Positions 33,841 to 44,082 of a stretch of 64,000 bases of DNA are shown here, piece after piece; position 1 is the first letter of the stretch, and the number at the start of each line of letters is the position of its first letter. The position numbers were made by a program, and so were the translations under genes. Under the pieces are notes generated by a model. That model was not told where the DNA came from, ran no database searches, and saw only the letters and a program-made list of their open reading frames with translations. The stretch covers positions 1-64,000 of the forward strand of contig JAOBSW010000335.1 in assembly GCA_026214975.1 (NCBI GenBank), given 5' to 3'. Source of the DNA: Gentiana macrophylla. Taxonomy: Eukaryota > Streptophyta > Magnoliopsida > Gentianales > Gentianaceae.

Positions 33841-34934
33841 ATGATCACCTTCTTTTTGTTCTTCCTCTTCATCCTTAGTAGCCTCTTCCTCTTCCTTAAT
33901 CTCTTCTTCTTCATATGGGTAAGATAGTACCCTTCTTTACCTTCTTGCAGATAGGTTACTTATTCTTGATTTTCTTCATCATCACTGATTTCAAGGGGGT
34001 TATCCTTATTTATTACTGGGTAGACTCCCTTGTTGTTCTTGTGATGTGTGAGATCTGGTCTTTCTCCCAATTCCTGACCTGATGCTTTCAGGCTGTTTCC
34101 TTTATCTTCCAGTTGTGGGTTGTGCTTTCTGGGAGGCCTTAACATAGGTAAACATCACCTTGGCCTTGTGCAGTGGATGCACATAGATGGGTTTCACTTT
34201 TCCTTGATCGAACAAGTGTTGAAGAGGAATCCCATATGATTTCCATTCCCATAAATCACCTTTCTTTTGATGGTTTTTACTTGGTTCCGTAATTCCTAGA
34301 TCAATTTCCTTTTGAATTTGATCCTCCAATCTATTGAAGATAAACTGTGACCAGTTAAAAGGAATACCTTGTTAAATGATAAACATAAATTTTACTCTGA
34401 GCTCTGTCATGTTCTCCATGGAGCCCTTCTTCCCTTTAATGTTTCTTGTGATTACAAGAGCAAACTCGGCAAAAGGCCGTTTGAGTGCCGATCTGGGAAA
34501 GTTGTATTTCTTGCTACTCTTCCTTTGGTTTCTTGCTATCTCAGTCCAGAACGAATTGATGTCGATTTTCATCTTCTTCACATCTGCTGGACCAGTGTTG
34601 GAGAGATTTAAGCATCTATGGAGGAGACCTGGGGTGATAACCAGTTCTCGTCCAAACATTGTACTCACAATGCAATCTGGATCGCTCTTCTTCGTGCTGG
34701 ACATGACTTTTGCATTTTTCCAGAATGTAATTTAGGTCACATAGCATGTTCTTTTGATTGGGGGATTCAGGGGAGTGTCATCAACCCCAGATTTGTGCAA
34801 CCATCAACTAACCTTTGAGCTTGTGAATCATTGTCACAGAAAGGTAGATAATGCTCAGGTCAGAAAAACGATCCAGCTATGATCGATTTTTCATAGTATT
34901 TCTCAGTTGGAGAGATTGAAGAAGATGATGCCAT

Positions 34935-35550
34935 TGTTTTGGACAAGTTTGAGAAAAAAAAAATTCGATTTTTCAGAGAAATAGGGTTTGTAAATTGCAA
35001 TAGCGTAGAAACTTTCTGAAAATCTTTAAGTGTGGTTTATATAGGAGACTTTTGGGTAATGTGAATGCGGTTGAATATGGAAGGATTTGGTAGAGTAATG
35101 GCATGATTATGTGTATATAAATCACGGTATTTGAGTGTAGTGGGGGGAGTGGATTGAGGTATGTAATGATAAATCCCGGGAATCGAGGCGTTGCCGTTAT
35201 TCCTTCAATTCAAAAATAACCTCCACGATTGTAATAAAATTTGTACGTGTGCAATCTTCCGTAAAATAATTCTCCATGAATTCTCCGATTTCCCACATGT
35301 ATAAAACTGAATTTGTTCACACTTTACTTCGCTGTTTTCTTCAAGTAAATATCGGTGAAATGACTTGGCTGGTCACTAAGCCGGTTGAGTGGCTTCTTTA
35401 CTGAGCTTCCTTGTGAAACTGTTCCTAACAATCAGAGAGGTGAACTCCGCTGGTTACCAGTGCCTTACCTGCCAAGTGAGCGCACCCAAAATGGAAAAGG
35501 TTCAGTCAACTGGTGAAGTCACTCTACTGATTAATCGAGTTAGCTGCTCC
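34935..35550. other. Spacer between pol and the extra ORF of the SIRE-type element
   Basis: The region is AT-rich with no frame I can support on either strand. It lies downstream of the pol stop at 35551 and upstream of the extra-ORF start at 34934 (minus strand), so it is the inter-ORF leader of the element. Confidence 0.5.
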
Positions 35551-36435
35551 TTAATCTATTTCAATCATTCCCAACTCAGTTCTCAATTGACAAAATCTTT
35601 CATGACTGAGTGGTTTTTTGAATATATTAGCCAATTGATCTTCTGTAGATATAAATCTCAAGATAAAATCTCCTTTTTCCACATGATCTCTGATAAAGTG
35701 ATGTCCCACATCAATATGCTTTGTCCTTGAGTGAAGTACTGGATTTTCTGTGATTGAAATTACACTTGAGTTATCACACATAATTGGAATTGTCTTCTCC
35801 TCTAATCCATAATCCATTAGCTATAGTCTGATGTATAATACTTGTGCACAACAGCTACCTGCTGCTATATATTCTGCTTCAGCTGTTGAAGTGGATATAG
35901 AATTTTGCTTTTTGCTAAACCTTGATACTAGTCTGCTGCCTAGCATCTGACAAGTTCCTGAGGTGCTTTTTCTGTCAATCTTACATCCAGCATAGTCTGA
36001 ATCTGAATATGATATGAACTTGAATCCTCCATCTTTTGGATACCAAATTGCCACATTGATTGTGTTCTTCAGATATTTGATGATCCTCTTAGCTGCAAGT
36101 AAGTGAGATTCCTTTGGTTGAGCTTGGAATCTTTCACAAATTCCTACTGCAAATTCTATATCAGGTCTGCTTGCAGTTAAGTAGAGTAGAGATCCAATAA
36201 TTCCTCTAGATAACTTTTGATCAACATTATTTCCCTTTTCATCCTTCCCAAGAACAACTTTTACACACATTGGTGTGTCTGATATGCCACTTGTATCCAC
36301 ACCATATTTATGTATCAAGTCTTTTGTGTATTTGGCTTGATTGATAAAGATGTCATCTTTCATTTGATTCACTTGTAAACCAAGGAAATAATTTAGTTCT
36401 CCCATCATACTCATTTGAAATTTACTTTTCATCAA
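35551..36435 (-). pseudogene. RT end and RNase H of the SIRE-type element
   Basis: The 204-codon frame 36435-35821 reads MGELNYFLGLQVNQ, then GSLLYLTASRPDIEFAVGIC, then SDSDYAGCKIDRKSTSGTC and STAEAEYIAAGSCCAQ, the Copia RT end and RNase H. A stop in place of WIR..(35821) is followed by the frame 35817-35551 with MCDNSSVISITENPVLHSR, TKHIDV and ending in LRTELGMIE. Two disabling changes are visible: the stop and a shift. Confidence 0.85.
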
Positions 36436-36449
36436 ATTTGCAAATTTCT

Positions 36450-37214
36450 CACATAGCTTCTCATCTTTCTAATCCAAAAACAATGTCATCAACATAGATC
36501 TGAACTAACAAAGTGCTTGTTCCTTCTTCTAACTTGAAGATAGTCCCTTTGTTGAATCCATTATTGATTAAGAAGTGTGATAGTGTCTCATACCAGGCTC
36601 TGGGTGCCTGTTTAAGTTCATATATTGCCTTTTGGAGCTTATACACTTTATCTTCCTTCCCTTTTGAGTTGGAATCCAGGTGGTTGTTCCACATGTACTT
36701 CTTCTTCTAGAAGTCCATTCAAAAATGCACTCTTGACATCCATTTGATATACTTTGAAATCCTTGTGTGCTGCAAAAGCTAAGAAGAGTCTGATTGCTTC
36801 CAATCTTGCTACTTGTGAAAAGGTTTCATCATAGTCTATGCCTTCAGCTTGAGAGTAACCCTTTGCTACTAGTCTTGCCTTGTTTCTAACAACAGTTCCT
36901 TGTTCATCCATCTTGTTTCTGAACACCCATTTTGTTCCAATGATGTTTGCCATATCTGGTCTGTCAACAAGTTCCCAGACCTCATTTCTCTCAAATTCAT
37001 TGAGCTCTTCTTGCATGGCAGTAATCCATTCAGCATCTTGAATTGCATCACCTATTGTCTTGGGCTCCACCTGTGATAGAAAACAAGTTAGCATACTTTC
37101 CAGTTGTCTTATGGTTCTAACTCCTGTATGAATATCTCCAATGACTTGTTCTTCAGGATGATCTCTCAGCCAGTTCAAGTCAGGTTGAAGTTGCTCTTGA
37201 TTTGGTTCTTCCAC
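36450..37214 (-). pseudogene. Reverse transcriptase of the SIRE-type element
   Basis: The frame 37214-36648 carries [49 protein letters not shown] and [17 protein letters not shown]. The frame 36694-36461 holds KAIYELKQAPRAWYETL and the catalytic YVDD in LVQIYVDDIVFG. A shift of frame lies near 36650-36690. These phrases are the standard SIRE/Maximus RT. Confidence 0.85.
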
Positions 37215-38479
37215 AGCCCCTGCTTGTGCATCAACTTCAATACTTGTGTTGGTGTCTCTTGTGTTGTATTGGCTGGTACATCATCTTGATTTTCAAAGGT
37301 GTGGTCCAAAATTGTAGCTGGTATTGTTGTATTCATATAGACTTGTCCTTGTGCAGCTTCTTCTTCAAGGTTGTGTAAGCTTTCACCATTTGTGTTTGGT
37401 TCATGAAAAACTACATGAATTGATTCTTCAATCACCAAGGTTCTTTTGTTGAGTACTCTGAATGCATTGCTTGTGTCTGAGTATCCCATGAAGATTGCTT
37501 CATCAGCTTTTTCATCAAAAGTATGTAGTTGATTTATTGTTCAAGACATAACATTTAGATCCAAACATATGCAAATGTGAAATGTTAGATTTTGCTTCAA
37601 TTCCAAATTTCATATGATGTTTTCCATGGTGTTTGTTGATAATAGATCTGTTTTGAGTATAGCATGCTGTATTTGCTGCTTCAGCCCAAAATCTCTTTGG
37701 TAAGCTTGCTTCTGCAATCATGGTTCTTATAGCTTCTTTGAGCGTCATGTTTCTTCTTTCTGCTACACCATTTTATTGTGGAGTCCCTGCTGCTGATAGT
37801 TGATGTAGTACACCATTCTCTTCACAATAAGATCTAATTACTTCATTTAGGAATTCTGTTCCTCTGTCTGATCTTATCTTAATGATCTTCAGCTCCTTTT
37901 CATTTTGAATTCTCCTCAGCAAATCTGGTAGCTTCTTGAGTGTCTCTCTTTTTCATGAAAATAGTCCATGTGAACTTGGAAAAGTCATCCATCATCACTA
38001 GAGTGTACTTCTTTCCAATACACTCACTGGTGTGACTGGTCCAAAAAGATCCATGTGTAGAAGAGTAAGATCCTGGTTGTTGATTGCTGTGGTTTTGACT
38101 TGAAAGAGCTTTTAATTTGTTTCCCTTTCTGACATGCATCACAAAGACTTTTCTTTTTGAATGTGATGTCTGGAAGGCCTTCAACTAGTTTATTCTTTGA
38201 TAACTTGTTGATAATCTTGAAGTTGAGATGATTCAGTCTTCTGTGCCAGATCCAACTTGTTGATTGCTTGTTCTTGACAAGTAGACAAGTCTTTACTTTT
38301 GTTGTCCTCCAATCTACAACATACATGTTGTCTTCTCTTTTTCCTGCAAGTACAACAGTGTTGGTTTGATTGTGAATCACTTTGCATCCTTCTTTGTTAA
38401 AACGCACATTGTAGCCTTTGTCACAGAACTGACTAATGCTTAGAAGATTGAAACTCAATTCCTTGACATAGATAGTCAA
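37175..38479 (-). pseudogene. Integrase of the SIRE-type element
   Basis: The frame 38479-38024 has WIWHRRLNHLNFKIINKLS and LCDACQKGKQ, the pre-integrase and zinc region (H-H-C-C). The core is split: MMDDFSKFTW (38184-37900) and the 37748-37515 frame (KRFWAEAANTACYTQNR, HMFGSKCYVLNN). The tail is at 37489-37175 (MGYSDTSNAFRVLNKRTL). Several frameshifts are present. The first D motif region near 38060 is shifted, so the enzyme is dead. Confidence 0.8.
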
Positions 38480-38568
38480 AGGACATTTTAGTTATTTCTA
38501 CATGAAATTTACGTTATTCGAACACTTTCTTAACTGCGTGAAACATCCAAAATGACAGACGGAGGTAG
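38480..38568. mobile_element. Possible Stowaway-like MITE end fragment
   Basis: The end reads AAAATGACAGACGGAGGTAGTA, close to the GGACGGAGGGAGTA terminus of many plant Stowaway MITEs. A matching other end is not visible. It sits at the broken 5' side of the SIRE-type element. Confidence 0.35.
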
Positions 38569-38589
38569 TATTTGTTAGGAACGGCTATA

Positions 38590-39300
38590 AGGTTGTTTTG
38601 AATCCAGTAAAGTTGTAATTAATAGACATGGTCAAATTTTTGGTTTCTTAAATTTCTAATAATATTATTATTGAATCTAGAAATGTTTTCTTTGGATATT
38701 ATTTTCCTTTGAAAGACAACTTGTCCAAACCTATTGATACAAGCTCTAATTCTAATGACAATGTTGCTTCTTCTTCGTCTCTATTTAATAACGTTTTGAG
38801 CCTAAGAAAATTAAAAGAACAAGAAAATCTAAAATATTGGTGATGAAATTTATTCTTTCTTGTTTCAAGATGATCCTAAAACTTACAAAGGTGCAATGAT
38901 GTCTTTAGATGCTTCTTTTTGGAAGGATACAATAAATGATGAAATGAACTACCTAATAACTAATAAAACATGAGTTTTGACTTCTTCATGCCGATGTAAA
39001 ACCATTGGGTGCAAAATGGTTTTTTAAATGGAAATTTATGCTGAACAACCGGTATATTTGTTGCGAGTGGATTAAAAGTTTTATAAATGAGATTTTTATA
39101 TTAATGAGATTTATTTTTTGCCTAAGCCTTCTCCAGTTCTCCTGCCATTTCAATTAATTGTGATAGCCAAGTTGCTATTGCTAGAGCTACAGAAAAAAAA
39201 CTTTAATGAAAGAAAGAGGGGCATTTAACCGTGTGGCATAAATCAATTAAGAATTTGATTTCTCATGGCGTCATTTATTGGATTTTGTCAGGTATGACAA
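38590..39300 (+). pseudogene. Integrase end, RT start and RNase H end of the Tork-like remnant
   Basis: Near 38690-38830 an integrase-tail piece is readable. Near 38870-39030 comes DPKTYKGAMMSLDASFWKD, then NDEMNYLITNKT and TIGCKMVF (RT start). Near 39150-39290 lies IARAT..NERKRGHLTVWHKS and NLISHGVIYW, the RNase H end. The RT catalytic part between them is deleted and stops are common. Confidence 0.65.
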
Positions 39301-39357
39301 CAAAAATGTGGATCCGCGTACAAGCGCCTGACGCGTCAACAAGTTATAAAAATAAAA

Positions 39358-39643
39358 TGTAACGCTCCGCTTTTTGGACATAGAGCTTTTATTCTAAACT
39401 AAACGCGTTAAGACATATAACATTAAATTAAGATATTTTTCTATCTTTAGTATGTTGTGTTTCTATTCTTATCTTGTATCTTATATAGAAAAAAAAATAC
39501 ACCCGAGTCTTTTAGCTTCCGTAAATGCGAAACTCGATACGACGTAGTAAAGGCTTACATATAATATTGAATTTATTTAATATTATATGTGCTGAATGCG
39601 TTCGTTCCGGATAAGGACTCAGATATCACAAGCGGGCGTTACA
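39358..39643. repeat. 286-bp solo LTR, TSD TAAAA
   Basis: The ends are TGTAACGCTC and GGGCGTTACA, imperfect inverted repeats with TG...CA. It is flanked by TAAAA at 39353-39357 and 39644-39648. There is no coding content. The TGTAACGC start is common among short Gypsy (chromovirus) LTRs, but the family is a guess. Confidence 0.6.
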
Positions 39644-40278
39644 TAAAAAGTAAAAAACATCGAGGGGAATGGGATTGGAGCCTACTAATTAAATCACCAC
39701 AGTGGAAACCCGTCTTCGGAGGTATGGCGATCCAATTAATGAAGTTCAACGGGTAAAAACGAAACTGTAAGAGGGTGACTTGGAAGAGCACGATTAATTA
39801 ATCATTTTTTGCGGAAATTTTCCGAATCCCATTCCTATGGTTTTAGTGCTCTTTATGTGATGTTTGAGGTTGAGATATTTCTTAATGAGTCCAATGACAT
39901 ATTTTTGCAGGTTCACCCTTGGAGGATTCACCTAAGTGAACGTGGTGGTGGGGTCGCCATTGTGGGGGTTGTGGGCTAATCTCTAATGACGTTCATAATA
40001 CAAGATTTCTGAGCATGACCGTAAAGCGTATCACTGATACGACCTCTATTTTTAATCATACCGTGGTGTGTAATGCGTTGCCAATTTATATGAAACATAA
40101 CTCAAGACATTTATGTGTATATTGTTTTATAGGTGGTAATTCATAATCACTAAGTGGCGGTTCAAACCCGGAATGTACCTACACCTATAACACTGTATTA
40201 TATGCTCAACTGCGTTTTTACAGTGTATTATTTGCCCAGCTGGGTTTTCAAAATAAGCTTTAAAATCAAGTGGGGGAT

Positions 40279-40490
40279 TGTTGGAAATATATATTGATTT
40301 CAGACCTTATATTGTTTTATTTTATACATTTAATTTAATAAAATAAAAAAAAATATAATATGTTTTAAAAAAAAAAATTGTATTTGTTTATAATGACTGA
40401 TTTGGAGACTTAATTAGACACTTAGAACACCTAAAAAAGATTATTGTTTATAAATACAAAATTATTGTGTTGATCCAATAATACCCCTCT
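40279..40490 (+). repeat. Partial LTR of the Tork-like remnant
   Basis: It starts TGTTGGAAAT after AAGTGGGGGAT. It runs as AT-rich sequence to about 40490, where a different context (MITE target CTATCAGCCGG) begins. No LTR end is found, so it is truncated. Confidence 0.5.
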
Positions 40491-40507
40491 TATGTTCTAT
40501 CAGCCGG

Positions 40508-40675
40508 AAAATTCTATCCTAAGGATTTCCTACTTAGGAACATGCACGTGGCAAAGATCCTGGACCATACAATTTCCACACACGGGGCACTGTGTATTCC
40601 ATCTCAGAAGCGTGTGGTCCAGATCCTGCCACGTAGGCAGTTCCCTACTAAGGAGTCCCTACAGTAGAACGACCC
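40508..40675. mobile_element. MITE 1, 168 bp, with 11-bp direct repeats
   Basis: Long imperfect inverted arms (about 40508-40570 and 40612-40675) pair over nearly 60 bp, for example CACGTGGCAAAGATCCTGGACC against GGTCCAGATCCTGCCACGT. They are flanked on both sides by CTATCAGCCGG (40497-40507 and 40676-40686). The 11-bp duplication points to a Mutator-type origin, with hAT (8 bp) less likely. Confidence 0.7.
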
Positions 40676-40783
40676 CTATCAGCCGGCCCCATCCAAGCTA
40701 ATTCCCAAACTCGTCAGGTAATAGTATAAATTCTCAGCCAAAAGACTGCTCCAAAACAAAACCATCGATCAAAACAGAGCAAA

Positions 40784-41146
40784 ATGAAGACTCAATCATG
40801 TCGGTTGCTCGATCTACCACAATCAATTTCCATTGATATTCTCTCAAGATTACCACCAATTGACATAATCCATGGCCGTTATACTTGCAAAACATGGAGC
40901 AATTGAATTTTAGACCCTGAATTCATCGCTCTCCAATTCTCAAGAACACCTACTTATTTTTCTCATAAATAATCTTTCCTCAAACCTAGTTGATTCCAGA
41001 TCTTTCAGCCTTATTGAGTTTGAAGATGATCCTGATCATCGTCATCATCTTCAAAAAATTGCAGGGATCAAATTGGAGCTTCCGAAAACGAAATCAGATT
41101 CTGAAATGAACATTGTTGGGATAATTAATGGGTTCGTTTGCATCTG
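40784..41146 (+). pseudogene. F-box protein gene, broken
   Basis: From the ATG at 40784 the frame reads LPQSISIDILSRLPPIDII (residues 11-29), then TCKTWSN, the consensus of a plant F-box domain (LP..I..DILSRLP..., CK.W). A TGA stops it at codon 41 (40904). The same frame continues as LDPEFIALQFSRTPTYF; a shift near 40955 moves to a frame with LSSNLVDSRSFSLIEF and ends NIVGIINGFVCI at 41143, like the GSCNGLLCL segment that opens F-box-associated domains. Nothing of the rest (normally about 300 more residues) is found. In plants F-box proteins are substrate adaptors of SCF ubiquitin ligases; this copy is dead. Confidence 0.75.
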
Positions 41147-41299
41147 AAATGAAATTTTGCTGGGATAATAATGGTGTTCATTTTGCTAATGAATGAAATT
41201 TTCTAAGCCCTTATGAATTTGTTTAAATTCCTTGTTCTTTCTTTTCATGTATATTTGTTTGTGGATTGAGCTTAAAAAACCTACTGTGTTAAAGATTAG

Positions 41300-41469
41300 A
41301 GCCCGGATCCCCGCCGGTACAATCTCCCCCGCCGGTGCAACGGTGCACCGAAACGCCGTCGTTTCGATCCAAAACTACACCGTCCCGATACACAGGGGCA
41401 TCAATACTGCGTCGTTTTGATGCACTTGGGTGCACCTTTTCACCTTTTCACCGGCGGGGATCCTCAGTC
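41300..41469. mobile_element. MITE 2, 170 bp, GC-rich, with 10-bp direct repeats
   Basis: Inverted ends GGATCCCCGCCGGT (41305-41318) and ACCGGCGGGGATCC (41450-41463) lie inside direct repeats TAAAGATTAG (41290-41299 and 41470-41479). A 9-10-bp target duplication suggests a Mutator-type MITE. The base composition is much richer in G+C than its surroundings. Confidence 0.75.
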
Positions 41470-41739
41470 TAAAGATTAGCAGTATTGACTACTGTACTAT
41501 TGAAAGCTGATATTGTGTTGAAAAAAATAGAAGAAAAATATAAAGTGATGATATGGGCATAGCCTTGAATGAACACAATTGATAGACCGATGATTTGATC
41601 CTCCGTTTATGGGATTTTAATTGTGTTTTAACAATCATAAGAGGTGCTGGTTAAATGTTTTCGCTTTGTGAATTACTAAAGGGTATGAGACTCATCAAAT
41701 TTCAAGTTTCGTCCAAAAACATAAGTATCAATTAAATCG

Positions 41740-41803
41740 AAAAAATATCAAATGTCATCGCGGAATCGCTTCATCAAATGTTACTGCATCGGGATGGTCA
41801 TTG
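41740..41803. repeat. Left end of the 17-bp minisatellite
   Basis: Degenerate units such as ACTGCATCGGGATGGTCA precede the non-autonomous element and match the array that resumes at 47392. The element inserted into this array. The stretch 41480-41740 holds nothing I recognise. Confidence 0.55.
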
Positions 41804-42893
41804 TGATGGAGGACCATCAAGCCATCATCATTTTCTACACAGCTCTTATGGTCCACGATTTCACATTGATGATCGTTAACCGTCTAAGACTTATATCAAG
41901 TGATTTGCATGAGATCTGCATTCCATTAAATGTGGAAAACTTATGGAACTTTAATTTATCATTTATTTTGATAATTTTAAGGTTACTCATAAGTATCAAG
42001 GGTCGGTTCATTAGCGGATACAAGTTGTCCTTTATTCGGGCTAAATTCGCAAGTTTGCATATTCGGCGGACTTGCACATTTTCAACGATCCACTTGTCAC
42101 CATGTTGACTATTATCATCTAAGAGAAGCCTCCAATGTGATGAAGTACATGTACAAATGAAGAGAATGATTTCTTACTTTGATTATTTTAACACATTTGG
42201 GCCAAAGAGCATGGATCAAGAATTCAAGAGAAACGAAGATGGACTTTTGGCTATTTTCTATTTATTTGAAGTCTTATTATTAATATTGGTGTCCAATAAA
42301 GCCTACCAAGACCATATAGCACGAATTTAGTAGTCTTATGATGATTGATTTCATCAAATCTTCACCTAATTTTGGTAGATAATCATTCAATCTGATTGAG
42401 GGATTATTTACTAATGATTGATTTGAAGATTTCTTTTATTTTAGGAATTATTTTTATTTCTTTTTCACCTAGACATAAAAGGTGACTAGGTTCATTTTTA
42501 TTTTACATTTTCTTATTTTATTTTTATTTTCTAGAAAATAAAATGCCAACATCCTTAGCCTATAAAAGGAGGGGCACACCATATGTATTTGACACCTTGA
42601 ATTATAATTATATTGAGAGTTTTCTCTTGGAGTTTTTACAACTTTTGTTAAGTGCATTTTAAGTTTGTGAGCATAGCTTAAAGTGTTTCATTGTAGTCTT
42701 TGGTTTAAGGATCATTAGAAGGGTCATGGCTTCTTCATAGCCATTGGTTCTTCTAGTCTCATCCTTGAGTTAAACTACTTTTGCTCAAGTCTTTCCCTTC
42801 ATCTAATTCTATTTTCCTTTTTATTTCGGGATATTCATTGTATTACTTAGGGTTCTTAACAATTTCATTGTTAGGGGTCCAAGGTATACATCA
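41804..42893 (+). repeat. 5' LTR of the non-autonomous element
   Basis: It runs from TGATGGAGGACCATCAAG to GGTATACATCA. The TATA box TATAAAAG is at 42561-42568. It matches the 3' LTR along its whole length with a few small differences, such as at 41836 (ACACAGCTC against ACATGTGACTC) and 42120 (AAGAGAAGCCTCC against AAGAAGCCC). Confidence 0.9.
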
Positions 42894-42894
42894 G

Positions 42895-42906
42895 TTGGTA
42901 TCAGAG
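42895..42906 (+). promoter_or_regulatory. Primer binding site of the non-autonomous element
   Basis: TTGGTATCAGAG follows the LTR by one base. It is the usual site complementary to the 3' end of initiator tRNA-Met. Confidence 0.85.
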
Positions 42907-43593
42907 AAGTGGTTCAATCCATTTGTTTTGGTGTTGCTGATTTGACACCTGTTTTTATTTCAATTCGTTTTATACACTTAAAAACTCAAAAAAATCTGTA
43001 ATTTTTATCACATATAAATCACCAATTGATCTTGATTTTCTCTTTTTATTGTATATCAAAATTCGGATCAGATCATACTGAAAACTGCATTGCAACACAG
43101 AATACTCTGTTCTGAAATTCTGCAGCAGTAGATCTTCTTTCGAATTTCGTTTGAGTGGGTTATCAAATTCCAAATTCATTGAAAATTGGTGGAGTGATAG
43201 GAAATTTCCTGTTCTACAACTTTCATCTTTTGAGTTTTTCCATATTCGTTATAGTTTGATCACAATCGGCGAAATAAGTCACTGCTACAACTCTGAAATT
43301 TTTTGACAGATTGAGTTAGTTGAAAAGAAACGATTGTTTGTTCAACCTATAAAAGTCCAAAAAATCTGAATTTTGGGTATCATCTACATAACTCATTATT
43401 CTACAAATTTCCTTTCTGCTTCTGTTGAAATTCGTTTTGTTTGGGCTGCACGTGCAAGTAAGTAATGTGGCTGAATTTCTCAGGTAAAATCAGGAAGTTG
43501 TCACCAAACTCCAGTTGAAGTGCTAATCGTTTAGGCACTGATTAAAAGGTGATAACCTGATCTAATCCAAGTTCTTCAGAGTTTATTTTGAGT

Positions 43594-43645
<52 letters not shown>

Positions 43646-43663
43646 AAAAAAATATTTAAATTT

Positions 43664-43713
<50 letters not shown>

Positions 43714-44082
43714 TCATATAAAGGGGGCAACCACTCGAAAAGGTGCCCAAGTCTCATTACATCTTTGGTCTCTTCCACATCTACTCCATTATTTTGTCTT
43801 TTCTTCTCACATTTGAATCCATCCTAGCCTTCTCCTCTTGTGATTTGAGGACTAAGGATACAGTGATTCACAGAGCATTGCAAACATATTATTGTGCACT
43901 TTTAATCGTTTAATACTCTAATTGAGAAAGAGCGGTAAAAGGCAATTGTGTGGTGAGTCTATAAGAGGGGAGAGAAAAGCCAGAGTGAATCATCAATCAC
44001 CCAAATAAAGAGTGAAAGTGAGGATTTTTATTTTCTTTTTGTCTATATTTTTTTTTCCTTTCTTTGTAAATAAAAAAAAATA
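42907..44082 (+). other. Leader of the non-autonomous element with poly(A) runs
   Basis: There is no coding frame. Two long A-runs occupy about 43595-43710, broken by TATAAAAA and AATATTTAAATTTC. A CTTTTT-rich stretch leads to the ATG at 44083. The capsid part of gag normally found here is absent. Confidence 0.6.

Larger units (their letters stand above)
30852..34934 (-). pseudogene. Extra 3' ORF of the SIRE-type element (env-like position), interrupted
   Basis: On the minus strand an ATG at 34934 opens MASSSSISPTEKYYEKS. Readable blocks follow: FGRELVITPGLLHRCLNLSN (34704-34372 frame), the 34329-33960 frames, and after the inserted elements (31772-33840) an acidic piece (QEMFELSDDDLTLQE), a helical, heptad-like piece at 31342-30980 (MERQENLLYNLQHLIPHHVQ), and a Lys-rich end, GKGIRFEEKK, near 30852. 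No signal peptide or fusion motif is visible. Calling it env-like rests only on position. Stops and shifts make it a pseudogene. Confidence 0.55.
29288..38479 (-). mobile_element. SIRE/Maximus-type Copia retrotransposon, truncated at its 5' end
   Basis: On the minus strand the order is integrase (38479-37175), RT (37214-36450), RNase H (36435-35551), extra ORF (34934 to about 30852), polypurine tract and 3' LTR (30691-29288). Integrase before RT is the Copia order, and a large extra ORF after pol is typical of SIRE-type elements. Gag, protease and the 5' LTR are missing: the sequence stops near 38479. Another LTR and a TRIM-like element lie inside the extra ORF. Confidence 0.85.
38570..40490 (+). 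mobile_element. Remnant of a Tork-like Copia element
   Basis: Plus-strand pol scraps are followed by a long 3' region, the polypurine tract AAGTGGGGGAT (40268-40278) and an LTR start, TGTTGGAAATATATATTG (40279). The pol phrases resemble the Copia II element at 56-62 kb rather than the SIRE element. An inserted 286-bp solo LTR (39358-39643) splits the 3' region. Confidence 0.65.

Noticed and set aside
34376..34735. 119-codon plus-strand frame
   Set aside because: It is the antisense shadow of the SIRE-type extra ORF (34704-34372, minus), which has the better family match.
38570..40490. Tork-like remnant as part of the SIRE-type element
   Set aside because: It is on the opposite strand, has a different pol type and has its own polypurine tract at 40268-40278.
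41752..42108. 118-codon frame as a gene
   Set aside because: It begins in the minisatellite flank and runs through the 5' LTR; the 3' LTR has a shifted equivalent (46400-46639).
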